IMG/VR virus record: IMGVR_UViG_3300009527_000204
Location: 1-20,339 of that record
Strand: one strand, 5' to 3'
Length of the DNA stretch: 20,339 bases
DNA from: a virus
Part shown: positions 1 to 5,994 of the stretch, piece after piece
Layout of the letters: the number at the start of each line of letters is the position of its first letter
How positions within the stretch are numbered: position 1 is the first letter of the stretch
The notes under the pieces: generated by a model
Told to the model about the DNA's origin: nothing
Database searches by the model: none
The model's input: only the letters and a program-made list of their open reading frames with translations
Translations under genes and position numbers: made by a program

Positions 1-567
1 TCAGAACAGCGGCTGCTGGTCGCCGGCCAGTTGCCCGGCAGCACGCGCTTCGATGAGCAGCAGCTGCCGCTTGGTCTCGACGCCACCGGGCGCAGAGAAG
101 CCCGTCGCTGCGCCGCCCGCGCCCATGACGCGGTGGCAGGGCACGATGGGCGCGAACGGGTTGTGGCCTTCGGCGCGGCCGACCGCACGCGCCGCGCCGG
201 CATGGCCCAGCGCGACGGCGATCTCGCCGTAGGTTCGGGTCTGGCCGACGGGGATCTGGCGCGTCAACCACAGCGCGTCGCGGTCGAACGCCGGGACGGC
301 GCGGTCGTCCAGCTTGACGGCCAGCAGCTCACGGTGGTCGGCCGTCTCGCCGGCCAGCAGGCGCCGGATGAGGGCGATGGCCTCGCACACGGGCTCGGGC
401 GGCTCGGCCTCGGTGGCGGCTTCGAAACGGCGCTGCATCAGCTGGCGCAACGTGGCGACATCGGCGGCCGGCAGCTGCGAGCCGATCACGCCGTCGCTGC
501 CATCGCCGCGCCAGGCGATGCCGCAGTGACCGAGCGCGGTGGGGAAGACGGCGAACCGCGGCGTCAA
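1..567 (-). CDS. ogt: Methylated-DNA--[protein]-cysteine S-methyltransferase (Ogt/MGMT family)
   Basis: A 188-aa suicide repair enzyme of the cytoplasm. The family transfers the alkyl group from O6-alkylguanine or O4-alkylthymine in DNA to its own cysteine. The hallmark PCHR active-site motif is present in the segment VPCHRVMGAGG, preceded by the winged-helix recognition region (QTRTYGEIAVALGHAGAARAVG), whose arginine normally flips out the damaged base. Length matches the family. The start codon chosen is TTG (567-565); the TGA stop of dusA (571-569) lies one base upstream, so translation is probably coupled to dusA. The N-terminus TPRFAVFPTALGHCGIAW fits the usual start of the family. It is a host gene flanking the prophage, not phage cargo. 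The function call is firm; the ogt name is the generic one. Confidence 0.93.
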   Translation of the reverse strand: MTPRFAVFPTALGHCGIAWRGDGSDGVIGSQLPAADVATLRQLMQRRFEAATEAEPPEPVCEAIALIRRLLAGETADHRELLAVKLDDRAVPAFDRDALWLTRQIPVGQTRTYGEIAVALGHAGAARAVGRAEGHNPFAPIVPCHRVMGAGGAATGFSAPGGVETKRQLLLIEARAAGQLAGDQQPLF

Positions 568-568
568 C

Positions 569-1630
569 TCAAGCGCCCTGCCCCTGCCCCTGCCCCTGCC
601 CCTGCCCCTGCCCGAGCCGCGCGGCCGTCGCCATCGCGGCCACGTCGCGCGGCGGCAGCGTCTTCAGCCGGTGGTCGCTCCACACCTGCCGCCAGCGCCG
701 CGCGCCGGGCGTGCCGTTCCACAGGCCCAGCGCGTGGCGCATGGCATGCGCCCAGGAGCGCCCGGCGGCATGCACGCGTTCGAGGTAGTCCAGCCACGCT
801 GCTTCGACCTGCTCGCGCGACGCCGCAGGGTCGGGTTGGCCGAAGAAGCGCGAGTCCCACTGCGCCATGCTCCACGGCTCGTGATAGGCCTCGCGGCCCA
901 CCATGACGCCGTCCAGCACGTCGAGCTGCGCGGCAATCTCGTCCGGCGTCTTCAGGCCGCCGTTGATGGCGATGGTGAGCTGCGGGAACTCGCGCTTGAG
1001 CTGCGCCACGAGCTCATAGCGCAGCGGCGGAATCTCGCGGTTCTCCTTGGGCGACAGGCCTTGCAGCCAGGCATTGCGGGCATGGACGATGAAGACCTCG
1101 CAGCCCGCTGCGGCGACGGTGCCGACGAAGTCGCGCACGAAGTCGTAGCTCTCGTTGCGGTCGATGCCGATGCGGTGCTTGCCCGTCACCGGCAGCGTGG
1201 TCGCATCGCGCATCGCCTTCACGCAGTCGGCCACGAGTTGCGGCTCGGCCATCAGGCAGGCTCCGAACGCGCCCTTCTGCACCCGCTCGCTCGGGCAGCC
1301 GCAGTTCAGGTTGACCTCGTCATAGCCCCAACGTTCGGCCAGCTGTGCGCAGGCGGCCAGGTCGGCCGGCTCGCTGCCACCCAGTTGCAGCGCGACCGGG
1401 TGCTCTTCGGCATTGAAGTCCAGGTGGCGCGGCTGGTCGCCGTGCAGCAGCGCACCGGTCGTCACCATCTCGGTGTAGAGCAAGCTGCGCCGCGAGATGA
1501 GGCGATGAAGGTAGCGGCAGTGGCGGTCGGTCCAGTCCATCATTGGCGCGACGCTTAAGCGCCACCTACTGGGAGGAACGACCGTCATAGAGGAAATCGC
1601 CTCCCGGCGCTCTGTCTCGTTCTCGCTCAT
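569..1630 (-). CDS. dusA: tRNA-dihydrouridine(20/20a) synthase DusA
   Basis: A 353-aa FMN- and NADPH-dependent TIM-barrel enzyme that reduces uridine 20/20a in the D-loop of tRNA. Visible signatures are RLSVAPMMDWTDRHCRY near the N-terminus, the catalytic-cysteine region VNLNCGCPSERVQ, the KHRIGID and IVHARNAW segments, and INGG near the phosphate site. Two starts are possible. ATG 1630 has AGGA directly abutting it, which is a poor Shine-Dalgarno. ATG 1588 (residue 15, MTVVPPSR) has GGGAGG about 11 bases upstream and may be the real start. The residues before RLSVAPMM are probably encoded by prophage DNA. The C-terminus ends in an unusual (GQ)6GA tail encoded by a 6-bp tandem repeat, which looks disordered and is not part of the fold. 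The downstream neighbour ogt is one base away. Confidence 0.93.
   Translation of the reverse strand: MSENETERREAISSMTVVPPSRWRLSVAPMMDWTDRHCRYLHRLISRRSLLYTEMVTTGALLHGDQPRHLDFNAEEHPVALQLGGSEPADLAACAQLAERWGYDEVNLNCGCPSERVQKGAFGACLMAEPQLVADCVKAMRDATTLPVTGKHRIGIDRNESYDFVRDFVGTVAAAGCEVFIVHARNAWLQGLSPKENREIPPLRYELVAQLKREFPQLTIAINGGLKTPDEIAAQLDVLDGVMVGREAYHEPWSMAQWDSRFFGQPDPAASREQVEAAWLDYLERVHAAGRSWAHAMRHALGLWNGTPGARRWRQVWSDHRLKTLPPRDVAAMATAARLGQGQGQGQGQGQGA
576..613. repeat. Hexanucleotide tandem repeat in the 3' end of dusA
   Basis: About six perfect copies of CCCTGC (plus strand) encode alternating Gly-Gln on the minus strand, just before the dusA stop and just upstream of the ogt TTG start. The unit is 6 bp, so slippage would change the tail length without breaking the frame. 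Confidence 0.9.
1526..1560. other. Probable attL region of the prophage, inside the 5' end of dusA
   Basis: This stretch encodes the conserved dusA residues VAPMMDWTD and the codons just before them. Integrases that target dusA are known to recombine in the 5' end of the gene and lie divergently beside it, as the integrase here does. The exact core cannot be fixed because attR is outside the window. Placement is inference; the integrase next to dusA is seen. Confidence 0.45.
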
Positions 1631-1674
1631 TCCTGCGCTTTTCCGCTCGTTTTTGGGTGCGGGGGTAACATCAA

Positions 1675-1700
1675 GTGCAACACAACCACGCTTGTTGCAC
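1675..1700. promoter_or_regulatory. 8-bp perfect inverted repeat between dusA and the integrase
   Basis: GTGCAACA (1675-1682) and TGTTGCAC (1693-1700) are separated by 10 bases, immediately before the integrase ATG at 1708. It could be an operator, an integrase arm-type site, or a hairpin in the integrase leader. The symmetry is seen; its role is not known. Confidence 0.4.
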
Positions 1701-1707
1701 CGACCCC

Positions 1708-2787
1708 ATGGGCACGATTATCCCGCGCAAGAGGAAGGACGGCTCCACGGGCTACACGGCGTTGATCAGAGTCAAGCGAGGTGGCAAGGTGATCCACTCG
1801 GAGTCGGAGACCTTCGACCGCGAGCAGGCCGCCAAGGTGTGGATGCGGCGGCGGGAGACAGAGCTGGCCGAGCCGGGCGCGCTGGTGAAGAAGCCAGACC
1901 CGCCACTGGCCGACGTGATCGACCAGTACAACCGCGAGAAGCAAAAGGCGCACGGCAAGACGAAGACCCAGGTGCTCAACACCATCAAGGCGTCCAGCCT
2001 GGGCGAGCTGCCCTGCTCGCAGATCGACAGCCCCGCGCTGGTGGCCTACTTCCAGAGCCTGCCTGGCCAGCCGCAGACACGCGGCAACTATCTGTCGCAC
2101 CTGGCCTCGGTCTTCACCGTCGCCAGGCCGGCCTGGGGCTATCCGTTGGACGCGCAGGCCATGGCTGACGCGCGGGTGGTGCTGGCGAAGCTGGGGCTGA
2201 TCTCGAAGTCAAAGGAGCGCACGCGGCGCCCTACCCTGGCCGAGCTGGACAAGCTCATGGCGCACTACGAGGTCATCCAGATCAAGCGCGCAGACAGCAT
2301 CCCGATGCAGCGCCTGATCTTGTTCGCCATCTTCTCGACGCGCCGGCAGGAGGAGATCTGCAGGGTGGTCGGCGCGGACCTGGACCGCGACGCGCTGCAG
2401 TTGGTGGTGCGCGACATGAAGAACCCCGGCGAGAAGGTGGGCAACGATGTGCGCACGACGCTGACGCCCGAGGCGCTGCAGCTGATCGACACCCAGCCTG
2501 CCACCACTGGCCGCATCTGGCCCCACAACTCCGACTCCGTCAGCACGTCGTTCACCAGGGCATGCCAGATCCTCGACATCGAGGACCTGCATTTCCACGA
2601 CTTGCGGCATGAAGGCATCAGCAGGCTGTTTGAACTGGGCTGGACGATCCCGCAAGTCGCTGCGGTTTCAGGGCACAGGTCCTGGCAGTCGCTGAAGCGT
2701 TACACCCACCTGCAGCGCACCGGCGACAAGTACGCGGGCTGGCCATGGTTGACTCAGCTCCTCAAAGACGCGGCTGTATCTCGCTAG
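1708..2787 (+). CDS. Phage tyrosine-type site-specific integrase (dusA-associated)
   Basis: A 359-aa tyrosine recombinase that inserts and excises the prophage through attachment-site strand exchange. The N-terminal GTIIPRKRKDGSTGYTALIR segment resembles an arm-type DNA-binding region; a SAM-like core-binding domain follows (about residues 65-150). The catalytic domain shows the first Arg in FSTRRQEEIC, the H-L-R-H box in FHDLRHEGISRL, the second His in SGHRSW and the nucleophilic Tyr in LKRYTHLQ. ATG 1708 was chosen because integrases of this group begin with MGTI; it lacks an obvious Shine-Dalgarno. An alternative GTG start at 1675 (11 more residues) has a GGGGG run about 9 bases upstream. 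The gene is divergent from dusA, and its position marks the left end of the prophage. Confidence 0.93.
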   Translation: MGTIIPRKRKDGSTGYTALIRVKRGGKVIHSESETFDREQAAKVWMRRRETELAEPGALVKKPDPPLADVIDQYNREKQKAHGKTKTQVLNTIKASSLGELPCSQIDSPALVAYFQSLPGQPQTRGNYLSHLASVFTVARPAWGYPLDAQAMADARVVLAKLGLISKSKERTRRPTLAELDKLMAHYEVIQIKRADSIPMQRLILFAIFSTRRQEEICRVVGADLDRDALQLVVRDMKNPGEKVGNDVRTTLTPEALQLIDTQPATTGRIWPHNSDSVSTSFTRACQILDIEDLHFHDLRHEGISRLFELGWTIPQVAAVSGHRSWQSLKRYTHLQRTGDKYAGWPWLTQLLKDAAVSR

Positions 2788-2954
2788 CAACAAACCGGAG
2801 AAATAACCTACTGCATTTGTAGGCTATTGTGGCGCCAATGGCTGCGAATGGCGTATTGGTGCAGCGCGTCAAAAGGCAAGACTTGGCACGCGCTTTCAAG
2901 CGCCATCCGTGGCTTGATACGACTGCCCCGTCATAGGGAAAACGCGGCGATTTG

Positions 2955-3004
2955 TTTAGCACTCTGCTTTAGCGACTGCTAAAAACAACTGTATAAAAAC
3001 ACTG
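2955..3004 (+). promoter_or_regulatory. Candidate promoter with overlapping palindromic operator (SOS-like motif adjacent)
   Basis: TTTAGC-GACT-GCTAAA (2968-2983) is a 16-bp dyad with perfect 6-bp arms, and an extra TTTAGCA half-site sits at 2955-2961. A TATAAA -10-like box follows at 2992-2997, and a weak TTAGCG -35 (2969-2974) lies inside the palindrome at 17-bp spacing. CTGT-N8-ACTG at 2989-3004 resembles a LexA box (CTGT-N8-ACAG) but has two mismatches. If real, it would drive the plus-strand gene at 3267 through a leader of about 260 bases. Confidence 0.35.
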
Positions 3005-3115
3005 CCGTAGCGACTTCCTGCACGCAAGTCAACGTGGGGATCATGTCCTGGCCACGTGTAGCGCGCGGTGACCGACCTCAACATAATGGGCAGCAGCGAG
3101 GGCCGGAGCCCAAGC

Positions 3116-3149
3116 AAAAACGGGCTGACCCCGAAACGAGGTCAACCCG
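3116..3149 (-). terminator. Rho-independent terminator reading on the minus strand
   Basis: On the minus strand the stem CGGGTTGACC / GGTCAGCCCG (10 bp with one mismatch, 9-base loop) is followed directly by TTTTT (3120-3116). The plus-strand side lacks a T tract. It could stop late-operon transcription that reads past the methyltransferase gene and antisense through the small gene at 3267-3542. Confidence 0.55.
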
Positions 3150-3266
3150 GTCTTGTCCCTCCGAAGAGAGAAACAAAAGCCTGAACTTTTGCCGTAGCAA
3201 GTGTGAGTTTAAACGGCGGCTGCTTCCTCGGATGAGGGTTTTCACCAAAAGCCCCTAAGGACCTCC

Positions 3267-3542
3267 ATGAACAACTTGTTCATTTCCTACGATTTGCACG
3301 CTCCCGTCAAGAACTACGACCGGGTCATTTCAAAGATCAAGAGCCTGGGCGGCGTGCCAGTGCTCAAGTCAATGTGGTACTTGAAATCCACCTCCACGGC
3401 ATCAGAAGTGTCCAAGGTCATCTGGGCCGTCATGGACGCTGACGACACGCTGCTGGTTGTTGATTCAAAGAACAACAGCTTCAGCGGCTACAACCTGAGC
3501 GAGCTTGCCAAGAAGCGCCTGGTTGAAGACTGGCAGAAGTAG
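3267..3542 (+). CDS. Small Cas2/VapD-like ferredoxin-fold protein ('SinR family'-type), possible moron
   Basis: A 91-aa cytoplasmic protein. The N-terminus NLFISYDLH has the beta-strand-then-Asp pattern of Cas2 and VapD proteins (Asp9 at the place of the Cas2 metal-binding Asp). A helix (KNYDRVISKIKSLGG) and paired strands (VLKSMWYLKST) follow, and DDTLLVVDSKNNSF looks like the last strand. Small standalone proteins of this look are common in phages and mobile elements and are often labelled SinR family, a misleading name. Whether it is a nuclease is unknown. The ATG has AAGGA five bases upstream. GC is about 52%, well below the late genes, and it lies alone and opposite to them between its own candidate promoter and a terminator, which suggests separate acquisition. 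No CRISPR repeats or other cas genes are visible. The gene is firm; the fold assignment is by pattern only. Confidence 0.7.
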   Translation: MNNLFISYDLHAPVKNYDRVISKIKSLGGVPVLKSMWYLKSTSTASEVSKVIWAVMDADDTLLVVDSKNNSFSGYNLSELAKKRLVEDWQK

Positions 3543-3562
3543 ACGTTAGAGCCGCTGCATAG

Positions 3563-3586
3563 AACCCGGCTTCGGCCGGGTTTTTT
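3563..3586 (+). terminator. Strong rho-independent terminator after the Cas2-like gene
   Basis: AACCCGGC-TTCG-GCCGGG is a perfect stem closed by a stable TTCG tetraloop and followed by TTTTTT (3581-3586). It begins 20 bases after the stop of the 3267-3542 gene and separates it from the convergent methyltransferase gene. Confidence 0.88.
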
Positions 3587-3595
3587 CCTCCTGCA

Positions 3596-4384
3596 TCAGA
3601 AAAGTCCTGCCGGCTCCGCCGCTTGGTCCCAGCTCCAAATCACCAGCTCGCGCCGGTCGGCCGGCTTGCCGCCACCGCCGACGGTGTAGGTGATCTCCAA
3701 GCTTTCCATGTGGAATCCGGCGAAGCACTCGCGAATGTCGGGGTGGTCGTTGATGCTGACCAGCATCTTGCCCTTGAGCCGGCGCATCGCAGCGGCCATG
3801 GCCTCATACTCGCTGAAGGGGAAGCCGATGCCGTAGCCCTCGGTCTGCCAGTAGGGCGGGTCTGCATAGAAGAACGTGTGCGGCCGGTCGTTGCGCTCCA
3901 GGCAGGCCAGCCAGGGAAGGTTCTCGATGTAGGCGTTCGTCAGCCGCAGGTGGGCCGCGCTCAGCGTCTCCTCGAGGCGCAGCAGGTTGACCGGCGGCGC
4001 TGTGGTGGCGGTGCCCCAGGTCTGGCCCTGAACCTTACCGCCGAAGGCATGGTGCTGCAGGTAGAAGAACCTGGCAGCGCGCTGCACGTCGGTGAGCGTC
4101 TCGGGCCGCGTGTCCTGCTGCCACTTGAAGACCTCACGGCTGCTGAGCTGCCACTTGAACTGGCGCACGAACTCCTCGAGGTGGTGCTTCACCACGCGGT
4201 AGAGGTTGGTCAGCTCGCCGTTGATGTCGTTGATGACCTCGACCTCGGCCGGCGGCCGCAGGAAGTAGAGCGCTGCGCCGCCGGCGAACAGCTCGACATA
4301 GCAGCTGTGCGGTGGGAAGCGGGGGATGAGCTGGTCGGCAAGACGGCGCTTGCCCCCTACCCAGGGGATGATCGGTTGGGCCAT
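3596..4384 (-). CDS. Phage DNA N6-adenine methyltransferase (D12 class, Dam-like)
   Basis: A 262-aa SAM-dependent enzyme that methylates adenine in duplex DNA. The N-terminus QPIIPWVGGKRRLADQLI and the SAM-binding ELFAGGAALYF are the first two signatures of D12-class enzymes. The catalytic DPPY motif follows in FFYADPPYWQTEGYG. The region between would hold the target recognition domain; specificity cannot be read, so GATC is only a guess. ATG 4384 was chosen because family members start just before QPIIPWVGGK and TGGAG lies a few bases upstream. ATG 4405, seven residues longer, has GGGAGG at 8-base spacing and is a real alternative; 4453 is less likely. It is the last gene of the late operon, after the lysis genes. 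Protection of phage DNA from host restriction is a plausible role (inference). Confidence 0.88.
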   Translation of the reverse strand: MAQPIIPWVGGKRRLADQLIPRFPPHSCYVELFAGGAALYFLRPPAEVEVINDINGELTNLYRVVKHHLEEFVRQFKWQLSSREVFKWQQDTRPETLTDVQRAARFFYLQHHAFGGKVQGQTWGTATTAPPVNLLRLEETLSAAHLRLTNAYIENLPWLACLERNDRPHTFFYADPPYWQTEGYGIGFPFSEYEAMAAAMRRLKGKMLVSINDHPDIRECFAGFHMESLEITYTVGGGGKPADRRELVIWSWDQAAEPAGLF

Positions 4385-4514
4385 GTGACTCCAGGGGGGA
4401 TACATTGCGCCCGCCTCCCGGGAGGTGGCGGGGCCTTGGCTGGTCACAGGCATGGACTGTGGGTGGCGGCTGTCGACGGCGCTCCAACGCCGGCGGCGGT
4501 CGCCTCGTCTTTGC

Positions 4515-5054
4515 TCAGCGCTGGGTTAGCGCGTCGTAGGCGCGCTCGCAGGCCAGGCCGGCGGTGCGGGCTCGGTCGGCGGCTTCAGCAAGCTCTCCCG
4601 CAGCGTCGTCAATCCGACGTTGCACCTCAGTGAGCAGATCAGCGGCGGCGCTGGCTGGCGAGCTGCTCGGGGAAGCGGCGGGATCAGCGGGGGCGGGACA
4701 ACGACTGGCGGCAGCGGCGGCGAAACGGTGCTGCAGGCGCTGGCCAGCACCGTCAGCAGTGCCGCGCTCAACAGTCGTGCGGGCTTGGTCAAGTTCGGCT
4801 TCATGGGTGATCTCCGTATGGGCGGCTTTCCACCCCTGTTCCTTGGCTCGATAGGACTTGCTCGCGCTGGCGGCTGCCGCCGCGTATGCAGCGCGATCGT
4901 CTGACCTGGCCTTCTGCTCCGTGAGCACCTGGTGGCGCGCGTTGTCCAGGCGGCTCGACTGGACGGCCAGGCCGATGCACAAGGCCACGATGACCCACAC
5001 CCACCACGGCAGCTCGCGGAGGAGCGCAAGAGCGGCCTTGACGGCGGCGGTCAT
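4515..5054 (-). CDS. Inner-membrane spanin subunit (Rz-like)
   Basis: A 179-aa type II membrane protein. An uncleaved N-terminal anchor is visible at about residues 16-32 (PWWVWVIVALCIGLAVQ), followed by a long Ala/Glu/Arg-rich periplasmic helix with coiled-coil character. With an outer-membrane lipoprotein partner, such proteins fuse the inner and outer membranes in the last step of host lysis. The call is supported by its place directly after the endolysin, with the ATG overlapping the endolysin stop (ATGA), and by a lipoprotein frame nested inside it. The sequence fits the DUF2514/Rz type of beta- and gammaproteobacterial phages. Confidence 0.85.
   Translation of the reverse strand: MTAAVKAALALLRELPWWVWVIVALCIGLAVQSSRLDNARHQVLTEQKARSDDRAAYAAAAASASKSYRAKEQGWKAAHTEITHEAELDQARTTVERGTADGAGQRLQHRFAAAAASRCPAPADPAASPSSSPASAAADLLTEVQRRIDDAAGELAEAADRARTAGLACERAYDALTQR
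4526..4804 (-). CDS. Outer-membrane spanin lipoprotein (Rz1-like), nested inside Rz
   Basis: A 92-aa lipoprotein lying wholly inside the Rz-like gene in another frame. It starts MKPNLTKPARLLSAALLTVL, followed by the lipobox-like ASAC with Cys24 as the likely acylated residue. A proline-rich stretch (SPPLPPVVVPPPLIPPLPR) comes next, typical of Rz1 proteins. CGGAG lies about 7 bases upstream of the ATG at 4804. After signal peptidase II cleavage the protein would sit in the outer membrane and bind the C-terminal end of Rz across the periplasm. Embedded Rz/Rz1 pairs are the lambda arrangement; here both stops are nearly coincident. It is easily missed by gene callers that disallow overlaps. Confidence 0.85.
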   Translation of the reverse strand: MKPNLTKPARLLSAALLTVLASACSTVSPPLPPVVVPPPLIPPLPRAARQPAPPLICSLRCNVGLTTLRESLLKPPTEPAPPAWPASAPTTR

Positions 5055-5665
5055 ACAAACGCCCTCACCGCCTGCTCGAAGCGCTGGCGGCGGTCAGACA
5101 GTCCGGCCAGAGCCGGGCCGTTGATGGCCTTGGTCATGGCATCGACGTTGGACGCGTCGGCCATGGTGTTGCAGCCAGCGGCGGCCCAGTACCACCCGGC
5201 GGTCATCGCCGCGTGGATGGGCTGGGCGACGAGATCCGGCGAGGCCTTGTAGGGCTGGTTGATCGCCGCCTCGGCCGCCATGTAGTTGGCCCGGCCAGTG
5301 AGCTGAAGCAGGCCCCGGCCGCGATAGGCCCAGCCGTCGCCACTGGCTTCGTCGCCGTTGCCGTTGCGATTCGCATAGACCCTGTTGGCCAGCGCCTGCG
5401 GGTTGCGCAGCAGCTGGGCGGCGTCGCCGAGGCTCGGCACGCGCCTGGGCCACATGGCGCGCACGCGCTCGGCGGTCGTGTAGAAGAGGTTCTCCTCGAG
5501 GTGGACGAAGCCAGCGCTTTCGTGCGCGCACTGGCTGACCCAACCGGCCTCGCGCACCGGGGTGTTGATGCCGAAGTGGCGGGCGGCCGTCGACAGCGCC
5601 TCGGCGAAAAGCCGGGCTTGTGTCGGCGCGATGCCGGCGGCGATCAGGGTTGCAACGGTGATCAT
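5051..5665 (-). CDS. Phage endolysin, glycoside hydrolase family 19 (chitinase-like)
   Basis: A 204-aa peptidoglycan hydrolase that cleaves the glycan backbone during lysis. The GH19 endolysin pattern is clear: CAHESAGF with Glu49 as the probable general acid, LEENLFYTTAERV with a second Glu (57/58), ANRVYANRNGNGDEASGDGW, and YRGRGLLQLTGRANY. There is no signal peptide, so export would depend on a holin. ATG 5665 has AAGGAAGG about 6 bases upstream and starts two bases after the upstream stop; longer readings into the upstream gene have no family support. Its stop overlaps the Rz ATG (ATGA), so the lysis genes are translationally coupled. Length fits the family. Confidence 0.93.
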   Translation of the reverse strand: MITVATLIAAGIAPTQARLFAEALSTAARHFGINTPVREAGWVSQCAHESAGFVHLEENLFYTTAERVRAMWPRRVPSLGDAAQLLRNPQALANRVYANRNGNGDEASGDGWAYRGRGLLQLTGRANYMAAEAAINQPYKASPDLVAQPIHAAMTAGWYWAAAGCNTMADASNVDAMTKAINGPALAGLSDRRQRFEQAVRAFV

Positions 5666-5667
5666 GG

Positions 5668-5994
5668 TTAGCCTTCCTTGACTCTGGTGCGGAGAATGAG
5701 CACCGCGAAGCCGACGGCAATACAGACGTGCTCCAGGCTTGGCGGTGTGGGGTTGAAGAAGGGCGAGGCCAGGACGCCGGCGCCGCCCAGGGCAAGCAGG
5801 AACCACGCGGCACGCTTGAGCCAGGCCACACACACCTCGCGTGGCCGCAGCGCGGCGCGCACGGCAGGCGGCACCAATGGCGGACGCATACGCTCCAGCT
5901 TGTTGAGCGCCTCGGCCAGGATGACGAGGCCAGCCAAGCAGTGGATGGCCCACACCCACACCGGCACGGCAATGAGCACGGCGCCGGCACTCAC
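5668..5994 (-). CDS. Small membrane protein of the lysis cassette (holin or antiholin candidate)
   Basis: A 108-aa protein with about three hydrophobic segments: residues 3-26 (AGAVLIAVPVWVWAIHCLAG and beyond), 58-80 (KRAAWFLLALGGAGVLAS) and 88-101. A basic, proline-containing loop lies between the first two and a short charged tail (RTRVKEG) ends it. I do not recognise the family. Its position between another membrane protein and the endolysin, and a GTG start overlapping the upstream stop (GTGA at 5994-5991), point to a role in timing or pore formation at lysis. Which of the two adjacent membrane proteins is the holin cannot be told from sequence. Confidence 0.75.
   Translation of the reverse strand: MSAGAVLIAVPVWVWAIHCLAGLVILAEALNKLERMRPPLVPPAVRAALRPREVCVAWLKRAAWFLLALGGAGVLASPFFNPTPPSLEHVCIAVGFAVLILRTRVKEG

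Larger units (their letters stand above)
2788..3266. other. 478-bp non-coding stretch between integrase and the small Cas2-like gene
   Basis: I see no convincing gene here. The stretch is more AT-rich around 2941-3005 than the rest of the window. It contains a palindrome with a possible promoter (2955-3004) and a minus-strand terminator (3116-3149). There are also weak hairpins, such as CCTAC/GTAGG near 2810, CAAAAG/CTTTTG near 3180 and CCTC/GAGG near 3228. A 74-aa frame at 3034-3258 runs through the terminator hairpin and resembles no family I know, so it is not called. Confidence 0.6.

Noticed and set aside
31-1558. Long plus-strand frames (31-906 and 539-1558) opposite ogt and dusA
   Set aside because: Both genes on the minus strand have catalytic motifs; the plus frames are compositional shadows, rich in Ala/Pro/Arg over the hexamer repeat.
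3034-3258. A 74-aa plus-strand frame before the Cas2-like gene
   Set aside because: It runs through the terminator hairpin, has no evident ribosome site and resembles no known protein; more likely leader sequence.
3267-3542. Reading the Cas2-like gene as part of a CRISPR-Cas adaptation module
   Set aside because: No cas1, repeats or leader in the window; the protein fits standalone phage or plasmid Cas2-like proteins.
4414-4425. Perfect palindrome CCTCCCGGGAGG before the methyltransferase gene
   Set aside because: It has no loop for a stable tight hairpin and is explained by a Shine-Dalgarno (GGGAGG) for the alternative start at 4405; no separate role is supported.
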